DNA of 64,000 bases from Humulus lupulus (taxonomy: Eukaryota > Streptophyta > Magnoliopsida > Rosales > Cannabaceae). Under the pieces are notes generated by a model, which did not search any database, was not told the DNA's origin, and saw only the letters and a list, made by a program, of their open reading frames with translations. The translations under genes were made by a program, and so were the position numbers. Within the stretch, counting starts at the first letter, position 1. Every line of letters begins with the position of its first letter. This document shows, piece by piece, positions 12,501 to 23,505 of this stretch. Location: positions 29,765,107 through 29,829,106 of the forward strand of contig NC_084802.1 in assembly GCF_963169125.1 (NCBI RefSeq), given 5' to 3'.

Positions 12501-14705
12501 TTAAAAAAATAAAAATAAAAAACCGTTAAAATTAAAAATTCTCACTGTATCCGTACTTACACATTTTATATATAGAAGAGGTATATAATATATGTCTAAT
12601 CATCTTCTTAAATAATACGATATATTAGGATCATGTGGCCTATTTTTAAAACTTAAAGCAACACTTACGTTTTTGAGCTTAACATATGTTTACGAAGACT
12701 TCCGAACACCAAAATTGGTTTTAAAATTCCAATTATATATTATAATTAGTGCCCAATTGCACTTATTTAAATTCGTCACAAAAATATTATCTTGTCAATA
12801 CGTGGTATCACGAAGCATAGAATTGTTAATTATTGTGAGGAAAGAGACCTTAATATTATCAATTTGTAATGTACTATCTCTTAATGTTTTTGTAACTTCT
12901 TAACTTGAAATACGAAATATTTATTTGACACCACGTTCTTTTTATACCACATCAAGAATAGTATATATATATATATTATCAATTAGTAATTTTTTCAGGA
13001 AAAAAACAATTAGTAATTTGTCACCATAGGATTAAAAATTGGGATTTTTACACAATACACTTTTAACGTACAAAAAATATCATTTTTACTGTGCCGGAAC
13101 AGAGATCGATGGCCATCAAACCTTCCGACTTTTATATCAATCACCGAGATGACCTTTGGAGCTTCCTTTCACTCTGTTGGCGTTGTTGTGATGTACCTTT
13201 CAAACCTTTAGTCGGTGTGCCTTGAAACGGAGGAAAATAATTCTCTGTGTATTTATATCTCTCACTCTTTCTATCATATAAATATATATATATATATATA
13301 TGTTTGAATTAAACTTACAGAATCAGTTTATAGTGAGGACCTTGACAAGGATAGTAGTAGTCTTATTATCCATTTTTGAGAGAGATACATATAAATATAT
13401 ATAGACAAAAATGTGTTGTTTTTCTTCTTCTTTTTTGTTCCTTGAATCTCACTGAAAATAAATAATTAAAATTATAATAAATTAACAATGAAATGAAGTC
13501 AATAGCTTTGAAGTGTAGAAAAATGGAATGGCCAATAAATATATATATATATCTTGTATTATACAATTGGTTTTCTTTTTCTGGTATGCTGGCCTCTAAT
13601 TTTGCTAGCTGTCAAGCTCTTATTTTTGCATGTTGGCTATTACTTTTGTTTGTTCTTGTTTTTAGGCTGCCGCGTGCTAGCTTTGAGTAGCAAATTATGA
13701 ATGTGTGATGCTACTTTCCTTTTTGCATATATTAGCGTAATTATCTTACTCTCTTATACATATAAACAAAAGGAGAATCTATAGATTTAAGTTAATAGAG
13801 AATTTGTATTAACATTAACATATATAAATATACATTCAATATTAGTTATAATATAGTTTACTAAAAAAAAGTTACAAATTAGATAATTAAAATATTATAT
13901 ACTTTTAATGTAGATACTCCAACACATAATATTTTTGGTATAGTTGATTTTTAGTTGTCGTTGAGTGAGTTGATGTATATACAGTTTTTTTTTTTTATTG
14001 ATGTCTAGTTGATATTTAATTGAGGATATCATTAATTTATTTTTGGTGTATGTTGGATATATTTTTAGTTTATTTTAGGTATACTTTGAACCACTACGTA
14101 TCGTTTTAGATGAAACTCATCATCAAACCTATCTTCTCAAACTAGTTTTTTTTTTTTTCATTTATTGGGTTGATGTTGAATTGATTTGTAGTTGCTTTTC
14201 CAACACCGTCTTGCAGTAGGTTTATTTCTAGTTGATTTTCACTTACTTTTTAGTTTATTTTGGGTATAAGTTCAGTTGTTTTGAAATATATTTTTAGTTT
14301 ATTTTTTACACATTTTAAAATACTGTAAAGTTATTTTAGGTTGTTTTTTAGTTTTTTTTTTTAAGTTGATGCAATGGGTTAATGTCTAATTTATTTGTAA
14401 TTGCTTTTTCAACACTGTATTATTGTGAGATTGCTATCTAGTTTATTTTAAGTTGCTTTTTCAATACTATAGTGTTGTGGAGTTGATGTGTAGTTGAAAC
14501 TATATTTTAGTAATTATAAAACTTTAAAATCGTTTTTTTTTAAATTAAGTTAGTAAAATTGAAAAAAAAAAAAAGAGTAAAAATGTCAAAAAAAAACATA
14601 AAAAATATGTATTTATGAAAAAAAAAAACTCTTAAAAATTTGCCCACAAAAAAAAGACACTATTTTTAGCAATGGATCAATTAAAAGCCTCTCTATGTGA
14701 TATGC
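9552..14705. other. Long AT-rich intergenic stretch, no gene seen
   Basis: Over 5 kb of AT-rich DNA with (TA)n runs near 11490-11509, 12962-12976 and 13279-13300. Short ORFs here are composed of Ile/Phe/Asn/Lys/Leu and look like chance. The only compositional exception is 13083-13230. From about 13960 to 14520, many ttttagtt(g/t)atttt-like words recur, suggesting a decayed simple repeat or old element. Confidence 0.55.
13083..13230. other. Isolated GC-richer patch of unknown origin
   Basis: About 150 bp (starting gccggaacagagatcgatgg) stand out from the AT-rich surroundings by a higher GC content. Neither strand gives a recognisable protein, and the longest plus-strand reading ends at a stop near 13226. 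It could be a captured gene fragment or the remains of an exon. Confidence 0.35.
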
Positions 14706-15108
14706 CACTACAAAAAAAAAATTATCGTTTGATTATTTGCGATGAAAAACAATATTTAGATACAAGTTGTCACTAAAATAGTTTTAATATTATAACTTAT
14801 GATATATATGAATGTTGTGACTAAAAATACAATTAGTCACAACAAATTATAATTTTTGTGATTAATACTTTTTGTCACAGATTTTTTACTGACAAGTGAT
14901 GACATAGGTATGATCACTACTACAAAACACAAATTTTTAAGAAATTTTTTAGAGCACTCATCTAGATACGAGCCATAAAAACAATTCCTGGACTTTTTAG
15001 GACATTCATTGAGAGTCCTTAAAAAATTTCTTTCAGGACACGCGGTGCTAGCCCTAAAAACTGATGTGTGTCCTAAAAATATGATTTTTTTAACAAAAGT
15101 TCATGAAC

Positions 15109-15176
15109 TTTTTAGGACACTCATTGAGAGCCCTTAAAAAAATACATTTTAGGACTCTCAATGAGTGTCCTAAAAA
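15109..15176. repeat. Inverted repeat (27-bp arms) inside the CACTA-like element
   Basis: Arms 15109-15135 and 15150-15176 are complementary over 25 of 27 positions with a 14-base loop. They are inverted copies of the ggacactcattgagag subterminal repeat. Single-stranded or transcribed DNA here could form a stable hairpin. Confidence 0.8.
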
Positions 15177-15359
15177 TATATATGTGGGTTCTAAAAAACC
15201 TGAATAAAATCTTAAGTGTATAATATGAGTGATGACTTTTAAGGGCTCACTTTGGGTGTCCTAAAAGAGTATTGAGGGCTCCCAAAGTGTGTCCTAACAA
15301 ATTTTAAGTAAAAAAGGACAAATTTTTTTTTTTCATTTTCGAATTGGGGCTATATTAGG

Positions 15360-15925
15360 GCATCATTTCTCATCAACACACAAAGGAAGATGAAAAAAAG
15401 GATCAGCCGCCCTTTTTCCCTCTCTCTCCCGCCTGCGTTAATACAAGACCTGACTGCATCCCTGCCGCTGTCCACCGTCGACACGCGCCAGACCAATGGA
15501 AGCAAAAGGTTGCCGACCTTCGACCCCCGCGAGCCCAACCCCACAAGCGACGTGCTCCGCCGCTTAGAGTCGTTCGAAGTCGCGGTGGTGCTAAGTTTCC
15601 CAAACACTTTCGAGTGTTTTCCGACCGCCTCGAGCCACCCCGACCCAAACGACCACCACCACTGAGTTCCTTGTGCTTTGGGTGTCAAACCCCACTAAAG
15701 GATCGAACTCAACAGCCATCGAAATTGGAAGTCGACGTTCGCCGGAATCCATGGAGGTCCGAGAGAATCATAGTGCAAATTCATTCATTCTAGGCCTTTC
15801 CAAGAAGGACCACCACCACGACGACGCTCCTCGAGACTTGGGCTTTGAAGCCTAGTCATCATTTTCCCGAACCACCACCGTGGGGTGGTGGCGCCGCCAT
15901 CATTTTCGGAGCTCTAGCGGGAGCT
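15360..15925. other. GC-rich insert in the CACTA-like element, possible captured exon
   Basis: This 0.55-kb part is markedly GC-richer than the element and its surroundings. It is open in three frames at once (plus 15390-15665; minus 15350-15688 and 15403-15648), which GC-rich random DNA can also produce. The plus-strand reading is Pro/Ser/Thr-rich and I do not recognise it. Near 15868-15890 there is a ccaccacc/ggtggtgg inverted repeat. A captured gene fragment is plausible but not shown. Confidence 0.4.
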
Positions 15926-16118
15926 TTGGCTACCGATTAATTTTTTAAAAATTAAAATAGAGGAATCGCACCCCACTTTTTAAGGCTCTAAAATAGATGA
16001 CTCGCGCCTGACGAGTCCTAAAATCTTTTTTAGGGTTTGCTAATAATTTTGGTTGGTTACAAATTTTTTACTTTTGGTCACAAAATTTGTTGAGATTAAA
16101 AGTAAGATTTTTGTAGTG

Positions 16119-16345
16119 ATGCTAAACATCATTAATTTATAAATTATATAAATATATATGGAAAATTATTGAGTAGTACTACTAGTTATGTATACTAAAA
16201 TATTTATTTTATTTCCCTAAAAAGATACTTTTATGGAAACAATATAGCTTATATTAAAAATATAATAATATATAATTTAATATAACAAAAATATTCATTA
16301 TTTAATTTTTAAAAAATTATGTTATATTATATTTATATGAATGTG

Positions 16346-16381
<36 letters not shown>

Positions 16382-19057
16382 TTAAAATAAAGATTGAGAT
16401 AAAAAGATTCCCTTAAAAAATATTCAAAACAAATGATAAACGTTTATGTGAATTTATATCTTTATTTGTCCAAAAAGTAAAGGTTTTGTTATTATTATTT
16501 ATTTTAATATTGACTTCTTGAAAGAGTAAAATATTGAACAAATATATTTAATTTTATATATATAAAGTGTGTATCTAATAAAATTTTTGTTTATGGTAGA
16601 CTAAATATTTTATAATTGTATTAATATGAATTCAAATATTATAAAATATTATTATAATAATATTTAATATATAATCTTAATTTTTTTATCATTTATATAT
16701 ATATTTTTTTAAATAAACTTACATTACTCTTTATTTTATTTTTTTTAATATATTTATGTCACTCTTTTATAATATATGACATTATTTATATATTTAAAAT
16801 TTATATAACAATTAAAAAATATAATAAAAATAAATTAATATATTTTTAAAATAATACTAAACAAACATTTATTACACTTTATTTTCACTACCAAAATAAA
16901 ATGAGATAAAAATTAGAGAACTAAATACTTCACTTTGTAGTGAAAAGTAAGTTAATAGTTTTTGTGAATTTAATTCATTGAAATTTTGTCTAGTAAAATA
17001 GAAAAATTATAAATTTCTAAAATATATAATAGATAGGAATACCACAAATAAATGCATTGCAATTTGAATGAGTCAATAAATGAATGATTTATTGAAAGAG
17101 TGAAATATTTTTTCAGTGAAGGAATAATTAATAATGTAGGTTCTCTAAAATAATTAATAATGTAGAATTAATTATTATAATATAATTTTTGAATTATAAC
17201 TATATGTGTCGTATTATTTTATTTTAAATCAGTAAACTAATTAGTCATTAAATAATTATGATGTAATGGTTAAAAATAGAACATTATACATAGTATTTTT
17301 TCTTTCAATTATTAATATAGAGGGACCCAGTATATAGATTTATAAGAAAATTTGACTATATGATGTTGTGTAACTAAATTTGACTATGGGGGCATGACAA
17401 AAATACGTTGCATGTGTTTAAAATGCCAAACCTTTTTTTCTTTTTTCAAAACTGGTTAGAGTTTGAAAGTTATTGTGTAAATATACGCAACTTAATAAAT
17501 AGTATTTTAAAATACATAGTTTGTTTGGATGTGAAGTAATAATTACATTTAAATGTAAAATTATTATTATGTTTAACAAGACAGACCAACAAAATAAATA
17601 TTGCATGTTAAATATTTAAAATTAAGAATATTTAGTAGAAAAAATTAAAATAATAAGTTCTATCTACATAAATATGCAAATGAATTTAAATGTTATTTGT
17701 CATTCATATGCTAATTAAAAAATTCAAGTATATAGCATTTTATCATTCAAATACATATCAACAATACGTAAATAAAAACCAATAAATATATAAATTGACA
17801 TTGGTGCTAAATTTTTTTATTTTTATTTCTTTGCTTGAATTATGTTTTTGGTAAAAAATAATATTGCAAAGATAAAATTTAATAAAGAAATCATGAACTT
17901 CTACAATACTTTATAACAACTCCCAACTTGAAAAATTAACAACAAAAAATATACTAAATAATATAATAGAAATATATAACAATGTAGAATAGAGAAAGAA
18001 AAAAAGTGGAAGATAGTAGAAAATATTAACATTTGAAAGAAAAAAAATAAAATATTTGATAATTAATATTATTTATTGATGTAATGACATAGTATACTTT
18101 TTTGAAAAGAATTTTAATAAATATTTAATTGAGCATTAATGACACATTTTTTTCCAAATAATATTTTAAATGGCATTGTGCATTGGAAGTACAAAAGAAA
18201 AATGTGTGGTAATATTACAAATCAAGCTATAAATTAAAAGACATATAATGTGACAAAACATATAATAATCATGTAACAACACAATAACAAATAACATGTG
18301 AAATTGAAAATAAGTAGTTTGGGGAAAAACCAAATCGAGTTTATGTATCACAAGTTTCTCTTGATGTTTGAGCATTGCTAATGGCATATGCCCAAAGATA
18401 ATTAAAATGGCTACTTAAGCAGCAACTAATAAGCACCAAATTGTCCTCTTAACAAAATTGGATGTCACCCAAATTTTGTCACGTACAAGATAGCCAAGAC
18501 AAGACTAGAGGAAAGCTCGACCACAACATAGTTGAACTTGGAACAAGACTCAACTCCCTAACTACCAAGCCTAATTGCAAGTATAGAGCAAAATTAACGA
18601 GAGAGATTTCAGGCTTTGAAGGTGTTCTTGGTGATAGAGAGTTTAAGCGACATTCAGTTTGTCTGGAAGACATATATACTATTAGAAATTCTCAACTAGT
18701 CGGATAAGAGACAACTATTTTAAGGGACTAATTGTGTGATACACACAAGACTTAACTTTGACTTTTCTCAAACTAGTTATTTTCAATTTCGTATGATATA
18801 TGTTATTATTATAAATTTTATTAAATCATATGTTTTCTAGTTTATAGCTTAATTAATTTGCAATATTATATATATCACCATACACATTTTTCTTAATAAT
18901 CTTAAAATAATGCTCAATTTCATATGACAACCAAAGAGAGCTACTACACCAAAGCTAGACCCTATAAAAGACTAAACTAGAAGAAGAGAGAAAAATAGAT
19001 GAGAAAACAGATTACTCTCCACTTTTGGTTTGAGGAATAAAGAGAATAATAATATAG
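16119..19057. other. AT-rich intergenic DNA, no gene seen
   Basis: AT-rich throughout, with a (TA)n run at 16350-16377. A plus-strand ORF of 81 codons at 18462-18707 lies in slightly less AT-rich sequence, but I cannot assign it. Nothing else supports a gene. Confidence 0.55.
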
Positions 19058-19652
19058 TACTACTAGAAAAAGAGAAGATACAAAAATTTTAATAAATTTT
19101 GTATCAACACAAAAAAATGTTACAAAAGCCACAAATGTTTAATAAACCTACTATAAATCAACACAAAAAGATGTTACAAATCATTTTTTAAATATAGTAT
19201 TTATCACATTTAACACTACAATTTCATTAGAGATAGTCTGAATACAATATTTTTATTATTCCGGCCATCGAATTCTTCATTGCTGTACAGTTAATTAAAC
19301 AAATAAATGAATAAAACATAATCATATATATAGAAATTTGGATTCAACATCATGCTTTTTGTTAGTGTATTACGTTAAACGCATCCGCGATAGGGCTTTA
19401 CACCTGCGAAATTAAAACACACACACACGGGTAATATCTCGCCTAATATTTTATATCGACATGTCTGACCAAATGTATTAGGAAAAGCCATCAACACTCT
19501 TACGCATTATAATGTGCTAGTAAAGGTTTCTCTGATGCAAATGCTGGGACATTCTTTTGTTGGCGCCCCTTTTGTGTAACGCGCTAGCAAAATGGGCTTG
19601 TTCCAACGCAACCCATAAAACGCACTAAAAAAATCATGTTTTTCTTATAGTG
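19058..19652. mobile_element. Possible CACTA-like non-autonomous element (0.6 kb)
   Basis: The right end, read on the minus strand, is CACTATAAGAAAAACATG. The left end is TACTACTAGAAAAAG, which differs from a CACTA terminus by its first base. The interior (19370-19640) is GC-richer and contains repeated gcg-words (acgcatccgcg, aacgcgctag, aaacgcact) that could be subterminal repeats. No target duplication is evident. Confidence 0.45.
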
Positions 19653-20838
19653 GAACTAATTAACCATTTAAGATTATAAAATTTTAGATAACTATAAATA
19701 GAGAAAGGGGAAGCAAAAAAAAAAAAAAAAACCATATTTCAATTATAATTTACAAATGTTGGCAGTGCATGTTGGTCCTAACACTAATAATAATAATAAT
19801 AATAAGCAGATTAAGAATGTGTTACCACATGATGCTGCAAAACAAAAAGGTGCTTTAATATTTGTGTTTGGAATTTTGAATAAAGATATGGGTTGCAATC
19901 TATAAAAACGGTATTATTAATTATTGAAACCAAGCATGCACATTTGAGTTATATATAAATATATTTATAAGTGTTAATCAGATGTGGCAGACCACGAGTT
20001 TAGCACTATGGTGTTTTCTTCATAATTAGCCGACATATATATACAATTAGTTAATATTAGACACAGTCATGTGAAGGCATCTTTCATTTGTTTTTTTTAA
20101 TATCATTTGTGTATTCGATTTCGAATTTTTGTTCAAATTAATTTGTTGAATATATATATTAGTCATGTTCTATCACACTCTCGACGTAACGTACGATTAT
20201 TTAACAAAAACTAGGACGATATGCATTATTTTGTGCACATGTATGTTTGATCAAATATCAAAATCATACCATACATACAAACATATATATATATATACAT
20301 GAAAATAATGTTAGCCACACACTTGTAAGTAAAATAAGTGTATGTTAAACATATATATGCACTAATGTGATAGACCTCACCATTAGGGTTTTATTAATAT
20401 CTATGAGTACTAGTACTATCGAGATTGTCATGTCTTCATATATATAAACATAAGCGATTATGCTAATATTAAATTTTATATAAATAAATGGCATTAGTAA
20501 TTAGAGTCGAGATTAGAAAATTTGAGTAGGAGACGAATTAATGTGACTGAGATTTTTTTTTTTTTTTTTGTATATATATCTCTATATATATAACTTATAA
20601 TAATTAACGACAAGCTTGCGATACCGTAGCTCTAATATTAAGTAAATAATTATATGTAAAATTGTAGTAAAATATATAGTACTCTGTTATTTATATAAAA
20701 AGTACGAATTATTACTATAAGTAGGAATAATATACGATAATAAATAAAATGTACGAATTATGACTACAAGTGATGAGAAGGAATCACTGTCAATGTAATA
20801 ATAATCAAAATAACCTAATTACATATATGTTATTTTAA
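19653..20838. other. AT-rich intergenic DNA, no gene seen
   Basis: Contains (taa)n near 19788-19804, (AT)n at 20284-20296 and a poly-T run near 20552-20569. No coding or RNA gene signal is seen. Confidence 0.55.
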
Positions 20839-22395
20839 GGGTAATTTACAAAAATACACTAAAAGTTTAAAAAAATATGAAAAATACGGTACATTACAAA
20901 AATACGGAATTTTTTTATAAAAACACGGAGTGGCAAAAGCGTAAATACGGAGTGAAAAAATTGTAAATAAAAGTGGCAAAATACAATTTTTTGTGATCAA
21001 CGTTTACAAACTTGTAAATATCTGTTGCAAAATTGTAAACATCTGTTATATGTTTGTAAATAATATTTACAAAAATCAGTTTTAGAATTGTATTTTTTTT
21101 TTTACATAAAACTTACGAACAAATTTGTAACTAAATTTTTTATTTTTGTACCAATAGTTTACAAATTTAGTTTCATAAATTTGAAAGATATTTTTTGTAA
21201 CTAACATTTACGAAAATAATTTATTGTTAAGAGGTCGTAACCAAAATTTACATAAAAATAATATATTTTTTCATATTGTTATAATATTATACCAAAAAAT
21301 TACAGGAACCATCTTATTTATACTATACAACTCAAAAATATAAATTTAAGATATTCATTATTTATAAAACACTTTATTAACGGAAATCTACAAAAATACA
21401 TTAAAATATAAAAAATATATGAAAATCTGTTACAAATTTGTAAATACCTGTTACAATTGTAAATATTTGTTACAAATTTGTAAACATCTATTATTAAATG
21501 GTAAACAATTTTTACATTTTTGTAACTAATATTTAAAAAATTAGTTTAAAAAGAGATTAAATTGTAACTAAAAAATTTATTTTTGTAACAAAAGTTTCTT
21601 AAACTAGTTTTATAATTAGAAAATATATTTTGTAACTAATATTTACAAAAACATTATATAATTTTTATTAGCATAATTGTAACAAAGATTTATAATTCTA
21701 ATTTAAAAATATTAAAATAATAATATTGTGACGATCATTAACTATATTGTAATATATAATTATTAAACCAATAACTAATGTAACTCATAGATATTGATTT
21801 TTTTTAGTAATCATGGATATTGAATTCGAAAGCAATAAATAAAACATAAATTTATTTAGTTTGATCAATTTTTTTAATTATTTATCCTTTGTTATTTTTA
21901 TAACATCTCTCAACATATATACTACTAATTTATTGATTGACTTAATTAAAATAAGTTTATTTTTAAGAGTAATATTATATGTTTTCTTAAAGCAATATCA
22001 TAATTGTTTTGTCTATATAATGCTTTGTTAACCTATTTAAATATCAAGTAAAAAGTAAAATATTAAAAAAAAAAACAAAAATAAGAGATATAGGAAAAAA
22101 ATATAGACTACAAAGACAAAAAAAATGGAAAATATTAGCAAAAAGACAAAATAAATTTAGTTGATATATATTTATATATAAAAGTAGCATATTATAAAAA
22201 AAAAAAACATTTATACTACCGTTGGAATCATTGAATGGGTTATTCAGCAAAAACAAAGAATTAATTTGTGGGTGGAGACTAAAACAGAAGTTACAAATGG
22301 GAGAGATAACAATTATACCGTAAATTTGTAATAAACTTATATAACCGTATATTTAGACTTTTTTTCTCAAATACCGTACAATGTGTAATTTTCCC
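20839..22395. mobile_element. Non-autonomous TIR element with internal TTACAAATTTGTAA-type repeats
   Basis: The left end GGGTAATTTACA and the inverted right end GGGAAAATTACA form imperfect terminal inverted repeats. Both ends are flanked by the same six bases, ttttaa (20833-20838 and 22396-22401), consistent with a target duplication. The interior is packed with variants of ttacaaatttgtaaa, a self-complementary word, spaced by short AT-rich links, and has no transposase. The ends resemble Mutator-like MITEs beginning GGGTAATTTAC, but MULEs usually make 8-11 bp duplications, so the superfamily is uncertain. Confidence 0.6.
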
Positions 22396-23380
22396 TTTTA
22401 ATTAGTATTTGGTAATCATTTTAATCTAGTGCTATCCATGCCAGTAACCCCATGCAGATAAATATTATATATATATATATATATATTTATATACTTAGTA
22501 TAGTGACATCTAGCTAGCACAACTTACACATATATAAATATATATTTTATATATATATATATAGCTTTGGAAATACATAATAATCCTGTAATTAGGCCTA
22601 AAGCGGCTGCTGTGGCCAAGCATATATTATGTGAGTCAAAATAAGCCACCAAATTTGGGGGCCTCTTTCCTCTTCCTTTCCTACCAATGAGCACCACATA
22701 TATATAAATATATATATATATATATATTTATATACATTCGAATTGGACCAAATAAATAAATAAGAATATTTATGTCGGATTCTTTTATAGTTTTCAATAT
22801 TTATAGGACCCTTTAAAGATACACACAGCTTATTAGTCCCACTTAATTAATTTCTAAATAATAATTAATAACAATATATATAATTAAACGCGTCATATTA
22901 ATACAAAAGAAAGAGAACATAAAGGAATAATAACACGTTTAAACCCTGTCAATATCAAACACAGCCAACTCATCAACTAGTACTACTACTGATTTTTTAT
23001 TTTATTTTTATGAAAATATTTTTATGTGGTTGGATATACATGCAGATACATATATAGATCCAGCTGCACCAAATTGAGTCCTACATATTCTGACTGTAAT
23101 CCAACAAATGTCATGCTTTCATTTTTTTTCACTTCTACCAAACTAATTAATTATATGTAATTAAATATTATTGGTTGTTTAACTTGTAATGACGTAATTG
23201 CTTTCTCTAGTACTAGTGCCTCATTATTCTCGTGAAACTTTTATTATTAGTTAGATTAGATCTATTGGCCGGGTGCTCTATCTTTTTTTTTCTTTTTATC
23301 TTAGCTAATATTTATATATATATATATAGATTACCTTTCCACGTATGCAATCCTAGCCGTCCGATTAATCTCTCCATTCT
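22396..23380. other. NPF7.3: Upstream region of the NPF gene
   Basis: AT-rich promoter-proximal DNA with (AT)n or (TA)n runs near 22467-22486, 22546-22561 and 22712-22729. I see no other gene. Regulatory sites cannot be assigned with confidence by eye. Confidence 0.5.
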
Positions 23381-23389
23381 CTATATATA
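23381..23389 (+). promoter_or_regulatory. NPF7.3: TATA box of the NPF gene
   Basis: CTATATATA lies about 125 bp upstream of the start codon and is followed by a pyrimidine-rich leader (23396-23452, ctctct-type), typical of plant core promoters. Transcription would be expected to start about 25-35 bp downstream. Confidence 0.6.
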
Positions 23390-23505
23390 CCACAACCCTT
23401 CTCTCTATTTTCTTCAACACTATTAGTAATAGCTTCTCTCTTTCTCTCTAAAATCTGATCATCATTTCTTTCTTTCATTAATTAATCTCGTTTTTATCTC
23501 ATCGT

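Larger units (their letters stand above)
14706..16118. mobile_element. CACTA-like non-autonomous DNA transposon (1.4 kb)
   Basis: The left end is CACTACAAAAA and the right end is its inverse (TTTTTGTAGTG ending 16118), the terminal sequence of the CACTA (En/Spm) superfamily. atgc is present directly outside both ends (14702-14705 and 16119-16122); CACTA normally duplicates 3 bp, so the exact duplication is slightly off. The interior holds subterminal repeats built on ggacactcattgagag and its inverse, usual for transposase binding in this superfamily. No transposase is encoded. A second CACTAC-like start at about 14919 raises the possibility of nesting. Confidence 0.7.

Noticed and set aside
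18462..18707. 81-codon ORF as a host gene
   Set aside because: No recognisable domain, no splice or promoter context, and an overlapping ORF on the other strand; too weak to report as a gene.
22044..22256. Minus-strand Phe/Leu-rich ORF in the 20839-22395 element
   Set aside because: Its composition follows directly from A-rich DNA read backwards; no transposase motif is present.
22800..22820. Nitrate-responsive element half-site (gaccctttaaag) upstream of the transporter
   Set aside because: Only part of the known bipartite motif matches and the spacing is wrong; such a short match is expected by chance.
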